Shown here: positions 30,834 through 39,720 of the stretch, one piece after another
Numbering within the stretch: the first letter of the stretch is position 1
Layout of the letters: the number at the start of each line of letters is the position of its first letter
Assembly: GCF_937770335.1 (NCBI RefSeq)
Contig: NZ_CALJHY010000011.1
Span: 124,001-188,000, forward strand
From: an uncultured Glaciecola sp.
GTDB taxonomy: Bacteria > Pseudomonadota > Gammaproteobacteria > Enterobacterales > Alteromonadaceae
DNA length: 64,000 nt
Reading direction: 5' to 3'
Notes under the pieces: generated by a model
Databases searched by the model: none
What the model saw: only the letters and a program-made list of their open reading frames with translations
Told to the model about the DNA's origin: nothing
Program-made: the position numbers and the translations under genes

Positions 30834-31814
30834 TTAAATATCGATTCCATTAATTTTTGTGTCTTCACGTACTACTTTTAACAGCGCCACAAAATCTTCT
30901 GGAATAGGTGCTTTAAAGGTCATTTCTTCTCCGCTGATAGGATGAGACAGCGTTAGCTGTGCCGCATGCAAGGCTTGACGTTTAAATCCGCGCAATGCTG
31001 CAATAAATTCCTCGCTAGCATTCTTCGGTAATCGAGGTCTTCCACCATATAAAGCATCCCCTACAAGTGGATGGTTGATATGCGACATGTGTACACGAAT
31101 TTGATGAGTTCTGCCACTTTCCAGTTTCAAACGCAAATAAGTGTAAGCACGAAACTTTTCTTTGACTCTATAATGCGTTGTCGCAGGCTTACCGAACTCT
31201 CTCACTGCCATCGCTGTTCTCTTTGTAGCGTGTCGGCCAATAGGCTCGTCAACAAATCCACCTGCGATCATCGTACCCATGACTAAAGCTTCATATTCAC
31301 GACCCATCGTTCGCGCTTGCAATTGTTCAACTAAACTTGTTTGTGCCGGCAGTGTTTTTGCCACAACCATTAGGCCTGTTGTCTCTTTGTCTAGACGATG
31401 GACAATACCTGCTCTGGGGATCTGCTCAATACCCGGCACTTTTGCAAGCAAAGCATTTAACAGCGTACCGTCGGGATTCCCAGCACCAGGATGCACAACC
31501 AACCCTGCTTGTTTGTCGATAACTAATATATCGTCATCTTCATATATAATATTCAAATCGATATATTGAGGCTCACTACTGACTTGAACTTCATGTTCAG
31601 CGCTAATAACGATCTCTTCACCGCTTTTAAGTTTTAGTCTAGGTGTGTCTATTTTTTCACCATCAACGGTCACAAAGCCAGCCAATATCCATTCTTTTAG
31701 CTTAGATCTTGAGTATTCAGGGAACAAAACCGCCAAACATTGGTCTAGTCTCTTGTCGAATAACGTTTCTGGTACAGTTGCAGAAAGGTTAATTTGGAGT
31801 TTATTGGTAGCCAT
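30834..31814 (-). CDS. rluD: 23S rRNA pseudouridine synthase D
   Basis: The 326-aa enzyme makes pseudouridines 1911/1915/1917 in helix 69 of 23S rRNA. An S4 RNA-binding domain (RLDQCLAVLFPEYSRSKLKEWILAGFVTVDG) precedes the catalytic core with HRLDKETTGLMV, where Asp142 is the catalytic residue. ATG at 31814 is chosen because the length then equals E. coli RluD; the frame is open 18 codons upstream. It is divergent from bamD, as in E. coli. Confidence 0.95.
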   Translation of the reverse strand: MATNKLQINLSATVPETLFDKRLDQCLAVLFPEYSRSKLKEWILAGFVTVDGEKIDTPRLKLKSGEEIVISAEHEVQVSSEPQYIDLNIIYEDDDILVIDKQAGLVVHPGAGNPDGTLLNALLAKVPGIEQIPRAGIVHRLDKETTGLMVVAKTLPAQTSLVEQLQARTMGREYEALVMGTMIAGGFVDEPIGRHATKRTAMAVREFGKPATTHYRVKEKFRAYTYLRLKLESGRTHQIRVHMSHINHPLVGDALYGGRPRLPKNASEEFIAALRGFKRQALHAAQLTLSHPISGEEMTFKAPIPEDFVALLKVVREDTKINGIDI

Positions 31815-32029
31815 AACATTCGCATTAATAAATAATGCCCGTAGTATAGCAAGCAAGTTATGTTGCATAACAGCAAGATTTTCTTACACAGCAAATAAAC
31901 CTTAGTGTAGAATGACAAAACGCGGAAGATTTAGCGCTATATTGCGCAATAAACAGCCCAAAAAGGATAGAGAGTTAGTTTGACGCCAAACCGACTCGTT
32001 AATAAATAGAAAAGGTTAAGTAATTTCAA

Positions 32030-32797
32030 ATGATACTGAAAAATAAGACAAGCATAGCAATACTGGCTGCAGCAATCATTGGATTAGGCGGTTGTGCGTC
32101 GTCTGCAGACGAGCAGGCTGAAGCAGTAGCGAATCAAGGTGTTCAAGCACTTTATGCTGATGCTCGTGAAAGCATGGCGATTGGCAATTTTGCACAAGCA
32201 TCGCAAATATTAAGCGCGATTGATTCCAAATATCCGTTTGGCCCGCATTCACATCAAGTCCAACTAGATCTTATTTTTTCATATTACAAAGTGGGCAATC
32301 CTGACCAAGCTTTGGCAACAATTGATCGTTTTGTTCGTTTAAATCCAAATCATGCCGATGTTGACTATGCTTATTTTATGCGCGGTGTGACTAACATGGA
32401 ACTTGACAACAATTTATTCCAAGAAATGTTGGGCGTCGACCGCTCAGATAGAGACCCGTCTAAATCTCGCGAAGCATTCGAAGATTTTAGACGTTTAATT
32501 CAAAAGTATCCCAGCAGTAAGTATGCGACGGATGCAAGAGAGCGCATGTTACATATCAAAAATAGACTGGCTAGTTATGAAATTGCCGTCGCTCGTTATT
32601 ATATGAGAAGGCAAGCTTATGTAGCTGCAGCAAATCGTGGTAGATATGTTATTGAGAATTTTCCAGATACGAGTCAAGTTCAACCTGCATTAGAGATTAT
32701 GGTGTCGAGTTATAATCAGTTAAATTTGACTGAGCTAAAAGAAAATACAATGAGAACGCTGAGATTAAATTACCCTGATAGTGAGTTCTTAAATTAG
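32030..32797 (+). CDS. bamD: Outer membrane assembly lipoprotein BamD
   Basis: The 255-aa lipoprotein is the essential partner of BamA in beta-barrel assembly. The signal peptide ends in the lipobox LGGC, so the mature protein starts at Cys22 and is anchored to the outer membrane. Five TPR repeats follow, with the typical LYADARESMAIGNFAQASQIL, YPFGPHSHQVQLDL and KYPSSKYATDARERM stretches. It stands alone, divergent from rluD, and ends at a strong terminator. Confidence 0.95.
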   Translation: MILKNKTSIAILAAAIIGLGGCASSADEQAEAVANQGVQALYADARESMAIGNFAQASQILSAIDSKYPFGPHSHQVQLDLIFSYYKVGNPDQALATIDRFVRLNPNHADVDYAYFMRGVTNMELDNNLFQEMLGVDRSDRDPSKSREAFEDFRRLIQKYPSSKYATDARERMLHIKNRLASYEIAVARYYMRRQAYVAAANRGRYVIENFPDTSQVQPALEIMVSSYNQLNLTELKENTMRTLRLNYPDSEFLN

Positions 32798-32830
32798 TCA
32801 GCTGTATTTTCCTGAAGCATAGGAAAATTT

Positions 32831-32870
32831 GCACAAAAAAAGCACGCTAGAGCGTGCTTTTTTTTGTGCA
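32831..32870. terminator. Bidirectional terminator after bamD
   Basis: AGCACGCT (32841-32848) pairs with AGCGTGCT (32851-32858) inside an A-run on the left and a T-run of eight on the right; the outer GCAC/GTGC also pair. It serves bamD on the plus strand and the chrR gene on the minus strand. Confidence 0.9.
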
Positions 32871-32911
32871 CATTTAATCGTTACTATTACGACAAAATGA
32901 AAAGGTATCTG

Positions 32912-33580
32912 CTACTTAAAAAATAAGTGACTGAATGGATTAATGAGTCGTGCCCAACCAGACGTAAAATGTAGCGGTGCATCGATAACGCTGAACACTA
33001 AACAACCCTCATCAGATGTTGTTGATGGTGTATGAATTTTTTGGTCGTCCATCACTGTGAAATCACCGCTGCTATAATTAGCTAACCCATCACTGAATTC
33101 ACCATTCACTACTAGTGTCATTTCGCTGCCGCGATGAGTATGTTCAGGAACACCTCCACCTTTCTCCATAAAAATGAAGTTGGCAACGGTATCACCACCA
33201 ATATTCACTGGTGCTTGCCATAGTTTGCCTACCATGTGTGACCAATTGCCCATTGACTCAGAGAGCCTATTTAATGAGCGCGGCAGTGTGAATTTACGTC
33301 CATCGAGCTCTATAACTCTATTTTGCGGATCAGATGCAATGCCTCTATCAACTTCGCCAGAAGTTATGTCAGCCATCATACTGCCAAATAAATCTGCATC
33401 AAAAGTTTGCGAATTGTCTTCAAACAAAGTCTCGGAATGGGCTTCTGTGTATAACATTACTTTCGAAGAGCACTGAGGGCACATATCACAATGTGCTGAT
33501 ATCATAAGCGCTTCTGCTGGTGTTAATAGACCATCAGAAAATTTATTTAGCTGCTGGCTTGTAGGGTGAAACTTAATCAT
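32912..33580 (-). CDS. chrR: ChrR-type anti-sigma factor with cupin domain
   Basis: The 222-aa protein has the two ChrR domains. The N-terminal zinc anti-sigma domain has His5 and the HCDMCPQC cluster (His30, Cys34 and Cys37 by family pattern). The C-terminal cupin (about residues 90-205) has PEHTHRGSEMTLVVNGEF with the metal ligands. In Rhodobacter sphaeroides ChrR holds sigma-E until singlet oxygen appears. The gene overlaps the 3' end of the sigma gene by 8 bp, so the two are made together. Confidence 0.9.
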   Translation of the reverse strand: MIKFHPTSQQLNKFSDGLLTPAEALMISAHCDMCPQCSSKVMLYTEAHSETLFEDNSQTFDADLFGSMMADITSGEVDRGIASDPQNRVIELDGRKFTLPRSLNRLSESMGNWSHMVGKLWQAPVNIGGDTVANFIFMEKGGGVPEHTHRGSEMTLVVNGEFSDGLANYSSGDFTVMDDQKIHTPSTTSDEGCLVFSVIDAPLHFTSGWARLINPFSHLFFK

Positions 33581-34187
33581 GTGTTTCCAACATATCTTTT
33601 AGACGCTGCAAAGCTAACCTAGTGCGCGACTTAACCGTACCGAGTGGGATTTCTAATTCATCAGCCACTTCCTGCTGCGATTTACCTTCAATGTAAATTG
33701 CTTCTATCACTGCTTTTTGCTTCTCGGGTAATTGATTGAACAATTCACCTACTTGCTGCAGCGTCACTTTCTCTTCCAGTGACTTTTCTTTTGGGTCTGC
33801 CGTCTGCTCACACAGTATCGGCCACATATCGTCAGAACAAACATCTTCTTTGCGATTCTTTAATTTACGTAACATGTCAAACCGGATGTTTCTGGCGATA
33901 GTGAAGATCCAAGTAGATGGAGATCCTTTTTCGGCATTAAATAAATGCGCTTTTTGCCACACGTTAGACATCGTGTCTTGCACCAATTCCATTGCAATAG
34001 CTTCATTGCCCATCTGCTTTAGTGCATATGAGCGAAGACGAGGCGCGAAATAACCGAATACTTTAGCAAACGATGCTTTACACCGCTCCTTCGCTACCGT
34101 ATCGAGGTGCGCTGCCATCTCTGCAGCGCAGTCTTTTGGTTTTCTTACGTCTGGCTTGTTATTTTCCAATGTAATTCCGATAAGCAT
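33573..34187 (-). CDS. rpoE: ECF sigma factor of the RpoE/ChrR (ECF11) type
   Basis: The 204-aa sigma factor has region 2 (FGYFAPRLRSYALKQMG, ELVQDTMSNVWQKA, WIFTIARNIRFDMLRK) and region 4 (LPEKQKAVIEAIYIEGKSQQEVADELEIPLGTVKSRTRLALQRLK) with the helix-turn-helix. The start at 34187 is preceded by GGGAAA. Its partner chrR follows with overlap. An own-type promoter lies upstream (34217-34246), so it is likely autoregulated. It is not the envelope-stress RpoE/RseA system; the name is used in the R. sphaeroides sense. Confidence 0.9.
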   Translation of the reverse strand: MLIGITLENNKPDVRKPKDCAAEMAAHLDTVAKERCKASFAKVFGYFAPRLRSYALKQMGNEAIAMELVQDTMSNVWQKAHLFNAEKGSPSTWIFTIARNIRFDMLRKLKNRKEDVCSDDMWPILCEQTADPKEKSLEEKVTLQQVGELFNQLPEKQKAVIEAIYIEGKSQQEVADELEIPLGTVKSRTRLALQRLKDMLETHD

Positions 34188-34216
34188 TCGTGTTTCCCAA
34201 TGATGTGCATTGTAAC

Positions 34217-34246
34217 ATTATACGCTGGTGAGATTTAGAAAGATCA
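34217..34246 (-). promoter_or_regulatory. Putative ECF11 promoter of the sigma gene
   Basis: On the minus strand TGATCT (34241-34246), exactly 18 bp, then TATAAT (34217-34222), about 30 bp before the sigma start. TGATCY-N18-TAA-like is the promoter form I recall for R. sphaeroides sigma-E. The same -35 hexamer and spacing occur before the lipid operon at 35044-35073. The TATAAT could also serve sigma-70. Confidence 0.65.
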
Positions 34247-34379
34247 CAACAAAAAAATATCATAGGATCTATTTATAGACGGTATCGCTTCAAAAATTAA
34301 AACAATCTATCGCTTTTCATCAGCATCCCAGACTTCATATTGCATGTGCATTTGCAACTTTTCAATCAATGCTAATCCA

Positions 34380-34946
34380 CTATTCTATCAACCCCGAAAG
34401 ATACGCTACAATCTTCTTACAGTCTTTTTGCGCTAAAAAGTGCTGCTTTTGTTCAGCACCTACAGGAAGCAATTCAAGCCACCTGTTAATTACCCAAAGC
34501 GGCTCATCTAACTTAATAGTTTCATAAAGGGCTCTAATTTCGTCGTAGGTATCAAAAATTTCTGCCAAGCGCTCATTCATCGGAGATAGCTCTTGGATAT
34601 CAATATCACATGACCAGACATCGACATTTTCGCAGTCTGCGACGCGCAATCCATCGTCTTCGGTTTCAATATTACTGACTGTTACGCAATTTATACCTTC
34701 TACAGTGACCCCCAAAAGGCCATCGTCTAGAACGTCAAAATCAATGACCTTGCAATATGTTCCCGTCGGGAATATATGTGTATTTTGTTCTTTAATGCCC
34801 TTAGAATCAAGCATACAAATAACAAAACCAGCATCTTTCTCACAAGCTTCTTTTATCATTCGAGTGTAACGTGGTTCAAAAATCCGCAAAGCCATTCTAC
34901 CCTCAGGGAGAATGTGCGCGGACAATGGGAATAAAGGACACTTCAT
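34380..34946 (-). CDS. LON peptidase substrate-binding domain protein
   Basis: The 188-aa protein is only the N-terminal substrate-binding domain of Lon, without ATPase or protease parts: CPLFPLSAHILPEGRMALRIFEPRYTRMI at the start and GLLGVTVEGINCVTV in the middle. Such stand-alone proteins are common next to ChrR-regulated lipid genes; their role is unknown. ATG at 34946 is used; TTG at 34964 would add six residues. It is divergent from the NTF2-SDR operon and downstream of nothing. Confidence 0.8.
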   Translation of the reverse strand: MKCPLFPLSAHILPEGRMALRIFEPRYTRMIKEACEKDAGFVICMLDSKGIKEQNTHIFPTGTYCKVIDFDVLDDGLLGVTVEGINCVTVSNIETEDDGLRVADCENVDVWSCDIDIQELSPMNERLAEIFDTYDEIRALYETIKLDEPLWVINRWLELLPVGAEQKQHFLAQKDCKKIVAYLSGLIE

Positions 34947-35043
34947 AATTAGACACGGTTTCAATTAGTATAGATTTAAGGTTAGTTACGACCAGAAAAC
35001 AGAATAGATCGAAAAGACCCAAAATTAAAAAAATTTAATATCT

Positions 35044-35073
35044 TGATCTCAACGACTCTTTGTCAGGTAAACT
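35044..35073 (+). promoter_or_regulatory. Putative ECF11 promoter of the NTF2-cfa operon
   Basis: TGATCT (35044-35049), 18 bp, TAAACT (35068-35073), 28 bp before the ATG of the first gene. The -35 and the spacing are identical to those of the promoter before the sigma gene; the shared -10 part is TA. Confidence 0.7.
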
Positions 35074-35101
35074 CAGTAGACTTTTAAAATGTGAGTTAGC
35101 C

Positions 35102-35563
35102 ATGAATGCAATTACAAAGTTTCAGTCCTTCTATACTGACTTAGCTTCAATGAAAATAGAAGAGCTCGCCGACCTATACAGTAAAGATGTCACATTTGTG
35201 GATCCGGTTGCAGCACATTCTGGCATCACGGCAGTCGAGGCGTATTTCACTAAGCTTCTGCACAATGCGAAATACTGTAGCTTTACGATACATTCGCTAG
35301 AGCAAACAATCTCAATACCGACTGAAAGTGAAAGTAAAAACACAACTGACGGGTCCAATTACCTTGTCACTTGGAAAATGTCATTTACATCGGCTCGCAT
35401 AAATAAAGGCCACCCCATCCATGTAGATGGTGTTAGTCAATTAAAAGTTAAAAATGATAAAATCACATATCATCGTGATTACTATGACCTAGGCCAAATG
35501 ATATACGAGAATATTCCTCTTTTAGGTAGATTGATCAAACGAATAAAAAGGACACTGGGATAA
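35102..35563 (+). CDS. NTF2/SnoaL-like protein
   Basis: The 153-aa protein has an NTF2-like cone fold pattern: FQSFYTDLASMKIEELADLYSKDVTFVDPVA at the start, and HVDGVSQLKVKNDKITYHRDYYDLGQMIY near the end. Such proteins are a constant first member of the ChrR-linked lipid operons. ATG at 35102 fits homologues; the frame is open 14 codons further up. Its stop overlaps the next start as TAATG. Enzymatic function is unknown. Confidence 0.8.
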   Translation: MNAITKFQSFYTDLASMKIEELADLYSKDVTFVDPVAAHSGITAVEAYFTKLLHNAKYCSFTIHSLEQTISIPTESESKNTTDGSNYLVTWKMSFTSARINKGHPIHVDGVSQLKVKNDKITYHRDYYDLGQMIYENIPLLGRLIKRIKRTLG

Positions 35564-36303
35564 TGGCAACAATACTTATCACTGGCGCTACCTCGGGCAT
35601 TGGCGAAGCACTTGCGGGACTGTGCGCCAAAGCAGGGCATTCGGTTATCGCTTGCGGACGCAATGAGCAGAAACTAGCCGAACTAGCTCTAATTGAAAAC
35701 ATCACAACTTGTCGTTTTGATGTCACTGACGAGAAAGCCACCAGAAACGCCTTAGCAAATATCGAATGTGATATGGCGGTGTTAAACGCTGGCACATGCG
35801 AATACGTAGACATTGATGACGTTGAACCGGATATGTTTAGGCGCGTTTTCGATGCTAATGTGTTTGGCGTTATTAACGTTGTTTCAGCTCTCATTCCAGT
35901 ACTAAAGCCGGGAAATAAAATCGTCTTTGTAGATAGTTTAGCTCGCTTGCTCCCTTTTCCAAAAAGCCAAGCCTATGGTGCGAGTAAAGCAGCATTAAAC
36001 TATATAGCAAAGAGCTTTGAAGTTGATTTAGCACATACGGGAATAGCGGTACAAACCTTATCTCCAGGGTTTGTTAAAACACCATTGACAGAAAAAAATG
36101 ACTTTTCTATGCCGATGGTCATCAGCGCACAAGCCGCAGCTGAATATATGCTTAAAGGTATATTATCCTCAAGTTCTAGCGTTTACTTCCCTCGAAGATT
36201 TAGCTTTATCATACGCTTATTAAATCTGTTACCCGAAGGATTGCAAAAACGAATGTGCATTAACATGCGACAAGAACCAAAAAGAAAAAGAGAAGACGCA
36301 TAA
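35563..36303 (+). CDS. Short-chain dehydrogenase/reductase
   Basis: The 246-aa SDR has the nucleotide-binding TGATSGIGEAL near residue 7, NAG in the middle (VLNAGTCEY), and the catalytic YGASK with Ser upstream (VDSLARLLPFPKSQAYGASK). It is probably NADP(H)-dependent and acts on a lipid-type substrate, by neighbourhood. Start and stop overlap both neighbours as TAATG, which points to translational coupling through the operon. Confidence 0.87.
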   Translation: MATILITGATSGIGEALAGLCAKAGHSVIACGRNEQKLAELALIENITTCRFDVTDEKATRNALANIECDMAVLNAGTCEYVDIDDVEPDMFRRVFDANVFGVINVVSALIPVLKPGNKIVFVDSLARLLPFPKSQAYGASKAALNYIAKSFEVDLAHTGIAVQTLSPGFVKTPLTEKNDFSMPMVISAQAAAEYMLKGILSSSSSVYFPRRFSFIIRLLNLLPEGLQKRMCINMRQEPKRKREDA

Positions 36304-37583
36304 TGACAAAAAGAATTGCCGTCATTGGTACTGGAATTTCAGGCCTAACCTCAGCTTACATGCTCAATAAAGAGCACGATGTAAAAGTTTATGAGGCAAA
36401 TGATTATATAGGTGGTCATACGGCTACCAAGAATATCGTAGTAAATGACACTTCTTATGCAATTGATACTGGTTTTATTGTCTATAACGAATGGACATAT
36501 CCAAATTTTATTAAATTAATGCACACGCTTAACGTCGATACACAGCCCACTGAAATGAGTTTTAGCGTTAAAAACGTGAAAACTAAGATGGAATATAATG
36601 GAAATACGCTCAATAGCCTATTTGCCCAGCGGCGGAACATTTTCCGGCCATCGTTTTGGCGCTTAGTACTCGACATAGTCAAGTTTAATAAGTTGTGTAA
36701 AGCGCACCTTGCTGAAAATAAAGAAACTGACAACATTACTCTACAGCAGTTTATCAGCCAACATGGGCTGAGTAACATATTTACACAAAACTACATTCTG
36801 CCAATGTGCGCCGCAATATGGTCAACTAGTTTAGAAGCGTCAGCTAACTTCCCATTATCTTTCTTTCTGAAATTCTTTAATAATCATGGGCTCCTAAATA
36901 TTACCAATAGACCCCAGTGGTTCACTATTATCGGCGGTTCAAACCAATATATAGGACCATTGACTGAGTCATACAAAGATAAAATCAGCCTGAATGACGC
37001 GGTTAAAAGTGTTGTGAAGGTTGATAACGCCTTCATTATCGTCAGCGAAAAAGGCGAAGAAACTTTCGATGAAGTCATTTTTGCGTGTCATAGCGATCAA
37101 GCATTACAAATATTATCAGCGCAGGTACAACCGAATATTAATTTGCCTGCCTATAACGACATATTATCGGCTATACCCTATTCAATGAACGAAGTGGTAT
37201 TGCATACTGATACCTCTGTTTTACCTAAACGACCACTCGCATGGGCGAGTTGGAACTACGAAATTGAAGGTGCTAAAGCCGAAGCATCAAGACCTGCAGC
37301 TGTCACTTACAACATGAACATTCTTCAATGCTTGCAGAGCGATACTACTTTTTGCGTAACGTTGAATAATACGCAAGCCATATCACCGGATAAAATTTTG
37401 GGTACATACTATTATGCGCATCCACAATTCAGTCCGCAAATGGTAAAAGCACAAGAACGCCGAGCAGAAATATGCGGCAAAGAGGGTATTCATTTTTGCG
37501 GAGCATACTGGTACAACGGCTTTCATGAAGATGGTGTTCGCAGTGCAGTAGACGTTTGCAAGCGGTTTGGTGTTAACCTGTAA
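36303..37583 (+). CDS. FAD-dependent amine oxidase-like oxidoreductase
   Basis: The 426-aa protein starts with a Rossmann motif (IAVIGTGISGLTSAYML) and the GG-motif YIGGHTATK, as in flavin amine oxidases and desaturases. It ends in HFCGAYWYNGFHEDGVRSA, the usual FAD-binding end of this family. In R. sphaeroides similar proteins beside a Cfa-like methyltransferase take part in fatty acid modification (furan fatty acids have been reported). Whether this one has the same role is inference. Confidence 0.85.
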   Translation: MTKRIAVIGTGISGLTSAYMLNKEHDVKVYEANDYIGGHTATKNIVVNDTSYAIDTGFIVYNEWTYPNFIKLMHTLNVDTQPTEMSFSVKNVKTKMEYNGNTLNSLFAQRRNIFRPSFWRLVLDIVKFNKLCKAHLAENKETDNITLQQFISQHGLSNIFTQNYILPMCAAIWSTSLEASANFPLSFFLKFFNNHGLLNITNRPQWFTIIGGSNQYIGPLTESYKDKISLNDAVKSVVKVDNAFIIVSEKGEETFDEVIFACHSDQALQILSAQVQPNINLPAYNDILSAIPYSMNEVVLHTDTSVLPKRPLAWASWNYEIEGAKAEASRPAAVTYNMNILQCLQSDTTFCVTLNNTQAISPDKILGTYYYAHPQFSPQMVKAQERRAEICGKEGIHFCGAYWYNGFHEDGVRSAVDVCKRFGVNL

Positions 37584-38344
37584 TGAGCGGAAAAAAGACA
37601 ACATCCTCAATCTCTAAAACGCATACAGAGTCAGCTTTGTATAAAGGGATTGTGCATCACCAACGATTTGTACCCAAAGTACATCGGTTTAACTACAAGA
37701 TTTATTTGTACTGGTTAAAGCTAAGCGAAATAGAGCAACTGAATACGGATGTAAAAGGATTTTCAAATCAACAAAAAGGTTTTAGTCCTGTTAAGTTTTT
37801 ACGTGAGGATTATTTGGGCGATCCAGAGCAGTCGCTGGAAACATCGGTACTGGCAAGGATGTCAAAATTAAATGGTGCAAACTTATCCGGCGATGTGTTT
37901 TTTCTCGGCCAAATACGCACGTTTGGTTGGTACTTTAGTCCTGCGAATTTTTATTATTTAAGAAATAAAGAAGGTGTTTACACCCATATGCTTGCTGAAG
38001 TAAGTAATACACCTTGGGATAAAAGACACCACTATTTAGTTGACCTAGAAAAACAAGAAGACTGCGACAAGGCATTCCATGTCTCCCCCTTTAATCCGAT
38101 GGATATGACTTACCAATGGAAAATAAAACAACCAGATAAAAATCTTACACTACATTTATCATGTATCAAACAACAGAAACACTTTGAGGCTGCGCTTGAT
38201 ATGCAACGTCAGCCCCTAACAACCAAAACACTGCGTGGCGCTTTACTCAGTATTCCTAGTATGACCTTAAAAACGGTTGCGGGAATTTATTGGCAAGCCC
38301 TGAAATTATTTATCAAGCGCGTACCAATTTACATGCATCCATGA
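37583..38344 (+). CDS. DUF1365 family protein
   Basis: The 253-aa protein matches DUF1365: YKGIVHHQRFVPKVHRFNYKIYLYWL at the start, LGQIRTFGWYFSPANFYYL and FHVSPFNPMDMTYQW in the middle. It is always seen between the FAD oxidase and the cyclopropane synthase in this type of cluster. No catalytic function is proven. It overlaps the FAD gene as TAATG and is 14 bp before the Cfa gene. Confidence 0.88.
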   Translation: MSGKKTTSSISKTHTESALYKGIVHHQRFVPKVHRFNYKIYLYWLKLSEIEQLNTDVKGFSNQQKGFSPVKFLREDYLGDPEQSLETSVLARMSKLNGANLSGDVFFLGQIRTFGWYFSPANFYYLRNKEGVYTHMLAEVSNTPWDKRHHYLVDLEKQEDCDKAFHVSPFNPMDMTYQWKIKQPDKNLTLHLSCIKQQKHFEAALDMQRQPLTTKTLRGALLSIPSMTLKTVAGIYWQALKLFIKRVPIYMHP

Positions 38345-38358
38345 AGTAAGGAATAAGT

Positions 38359-39615
38359 ATGTTACATAGCGAACAAACAATACAAAACGGCGATTCAATG
38401 ACTTTTATGGAGCGCAATTATCGTAAGATTTTCGTTAAAGCGATGCAAAATATGCCTGAGGGGCATTTGACTTTAAAAGAAAATGGTCGGTTAGTTGCAC
38501 AGTGCGGTAACCCAGATCAAGACTTACATGCAGAAGTTAATATTATTGATGGGCGTGCCTACAAGCGCCTGGTTCTTGGCGGTAGTGTAGCGTCGGGTGA
38601 AACATTTACCGAAGGATGGTGGACAACGCCAAGCTTAACTAACGTTATCCGCATATTTGCGCGTAATTTAAGTACCTTGGATGAGTGGGAAAATAAATTC
38701 AAATGGGTCACTATGCCCGTATTACAAATTCAACATTTCTTCCGCCGTAATTCTCGGGATCAGGCGAAGAAAAACATTTCTGCCCATTACGATTTGGGTA
38801 ATAAATTGTATGAAAAATTCTTAGACCCATCAATGATGTACTCATCGGCAATCTACCCAACACCAGAAGCAACCTTAGCCGAAGCTCAAGAAAATAAGCT
38901 TCGCTCTATCTGCGACAAACTAAAACTCAACGCAAATGACCACTTGGTTGAAATTGGCACCGGCTGGGGTGGGCTAGCTATCTATGCAGCGAAGAATTAT
39001 GGCTGTAAGGTAACTACAACGACAATTTCCGATGAGCAGTATGCATTTGCTCAAGAGTGGGTTACTAGAGAAGGGTTGGATGATAAGATCACGTTATTGA
39101 AAAAAGACTATCGCTTGTTAGAAGGTAAATTTGATAAATTGGTTTCTATCGAAATGATTGAGGCTGTAGGCAAAGCGTATTTAGCTAACTTCTTTGAGAA
39201 ATGCTCATCGCTGCTAAAACCGAATGGACTCATGTTGCTGCAATCAATTACAATCGACGACCGTCGTTATGACAGTTATTCAAATAGTGTAGATTTCATT
39301 CAAAAGCATATCTTTCCAGGCGGTTTTTTGCCTTCTCAGTTCGCTATCAATAAGTTTCTAAAAACCTGTACTGACATGAATATACGCGACTTACATGATA
39401 TTGGTTTGGATTATGCGAAAACATTACATGACTGGCATGTTGCCTTTGACAACAACAAAGAAGCACTAGAGAAAGATGGATACGACGAACGTTTCGCTCG
39501 CATGTGGCAATATTATCTAAATTACTGCGAAGGTGGCTTTTTAGAGCGTGCTATCAGCACTGTTCAACTCGTTATTAGTAAGCCACATTATCGTGCTGAA
39601 TTAGATCGCTCTTGA
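38359..39615 (+). CDS. Cyclopropane-fatty-acyl-phospholipid synthase family protein
   Basis: The 418-aa SAM-dependent enzyme has an N-terminal lipid-binding part and the methyltransferase core with ISAHYDLGNKLYEKFLDPSMMYSSAIY, VEIGTGWGGLAIYAA (SAM loop) and SIEMIEAVGKAY. A ribosome binding site AAGGA precedes the ATG. It methylates double bonds of membrane phospholipids. The family includes true CFA synthases and UfaM-type enzymes of furan fatty acid synthesis; the sequence alone does not decide between them. Last gene of the operon, followed by a terminator. Confidence 0.88.
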   Translation: MLHSEQTIQNGDSMTFMERNYRKIFVKAMQNMPEGHLTLKENGRLVAQCGNPDQDLHAEVNIIDGRAYKRLVLGGSVASGETFTEGWWTTPSLTNVIRIFARNLSTLDEWENKFKWVTMPVLQIQHFFRRNSRDQAKKNISAHYDLGNKLYEKFLDPSMMYSSAIYPTPEATLAEAQENKLRSICDKLKLNANDHLVEIGTGWGGLAIYAAKNYGCKVTTTTISDEQYAFAQEWVTREGLDDKITLLKKDYRLLEGKFDKLVSIEMIEAVGKAYLANFFEKCSSLLKPNGLMLLQSITIDDRRYDSYSNSVDFIQKHIFPGGFLPSQFAINKFLKTCTDMNIRDLHDIGLDYAKTLHDWHVAFDNNKEALEKDGYDERFARMWQYYLNYCEGGFLERAISTVQLVISKPHYRAELDRS

Positions 39616-39656
39616 TTTAGTGCTAACCACTTTACTAACGGTATCTTAAATGAGAT

Positions 39657-39694
39657 AAAAACCCTAAACACGGTTAAATATTTAGGGCTTTTTT
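39657..39694. terminator. Terminator after the cfa-type gene
   Basis: CCCTAAA (39662-39668) pairs with TTTAGGG (39681-39687), followed by CTTTTTTGC; an A-run on the left lets it serve pomB on the minus strand too. Confidence 0.8.
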
Positions 39695-39720
39695 GCATCC
39701 ACCTGACAAGTTGAATGATC

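Noticed and set aside
34305..34380. Short minus-strand frame after the LON-domain gene ending in MHMQYEVWDADEKR
   Set aside because: Only about 20 codons, no clear start or ribosome binding site; it could be a gene remnant but nothing supports it.
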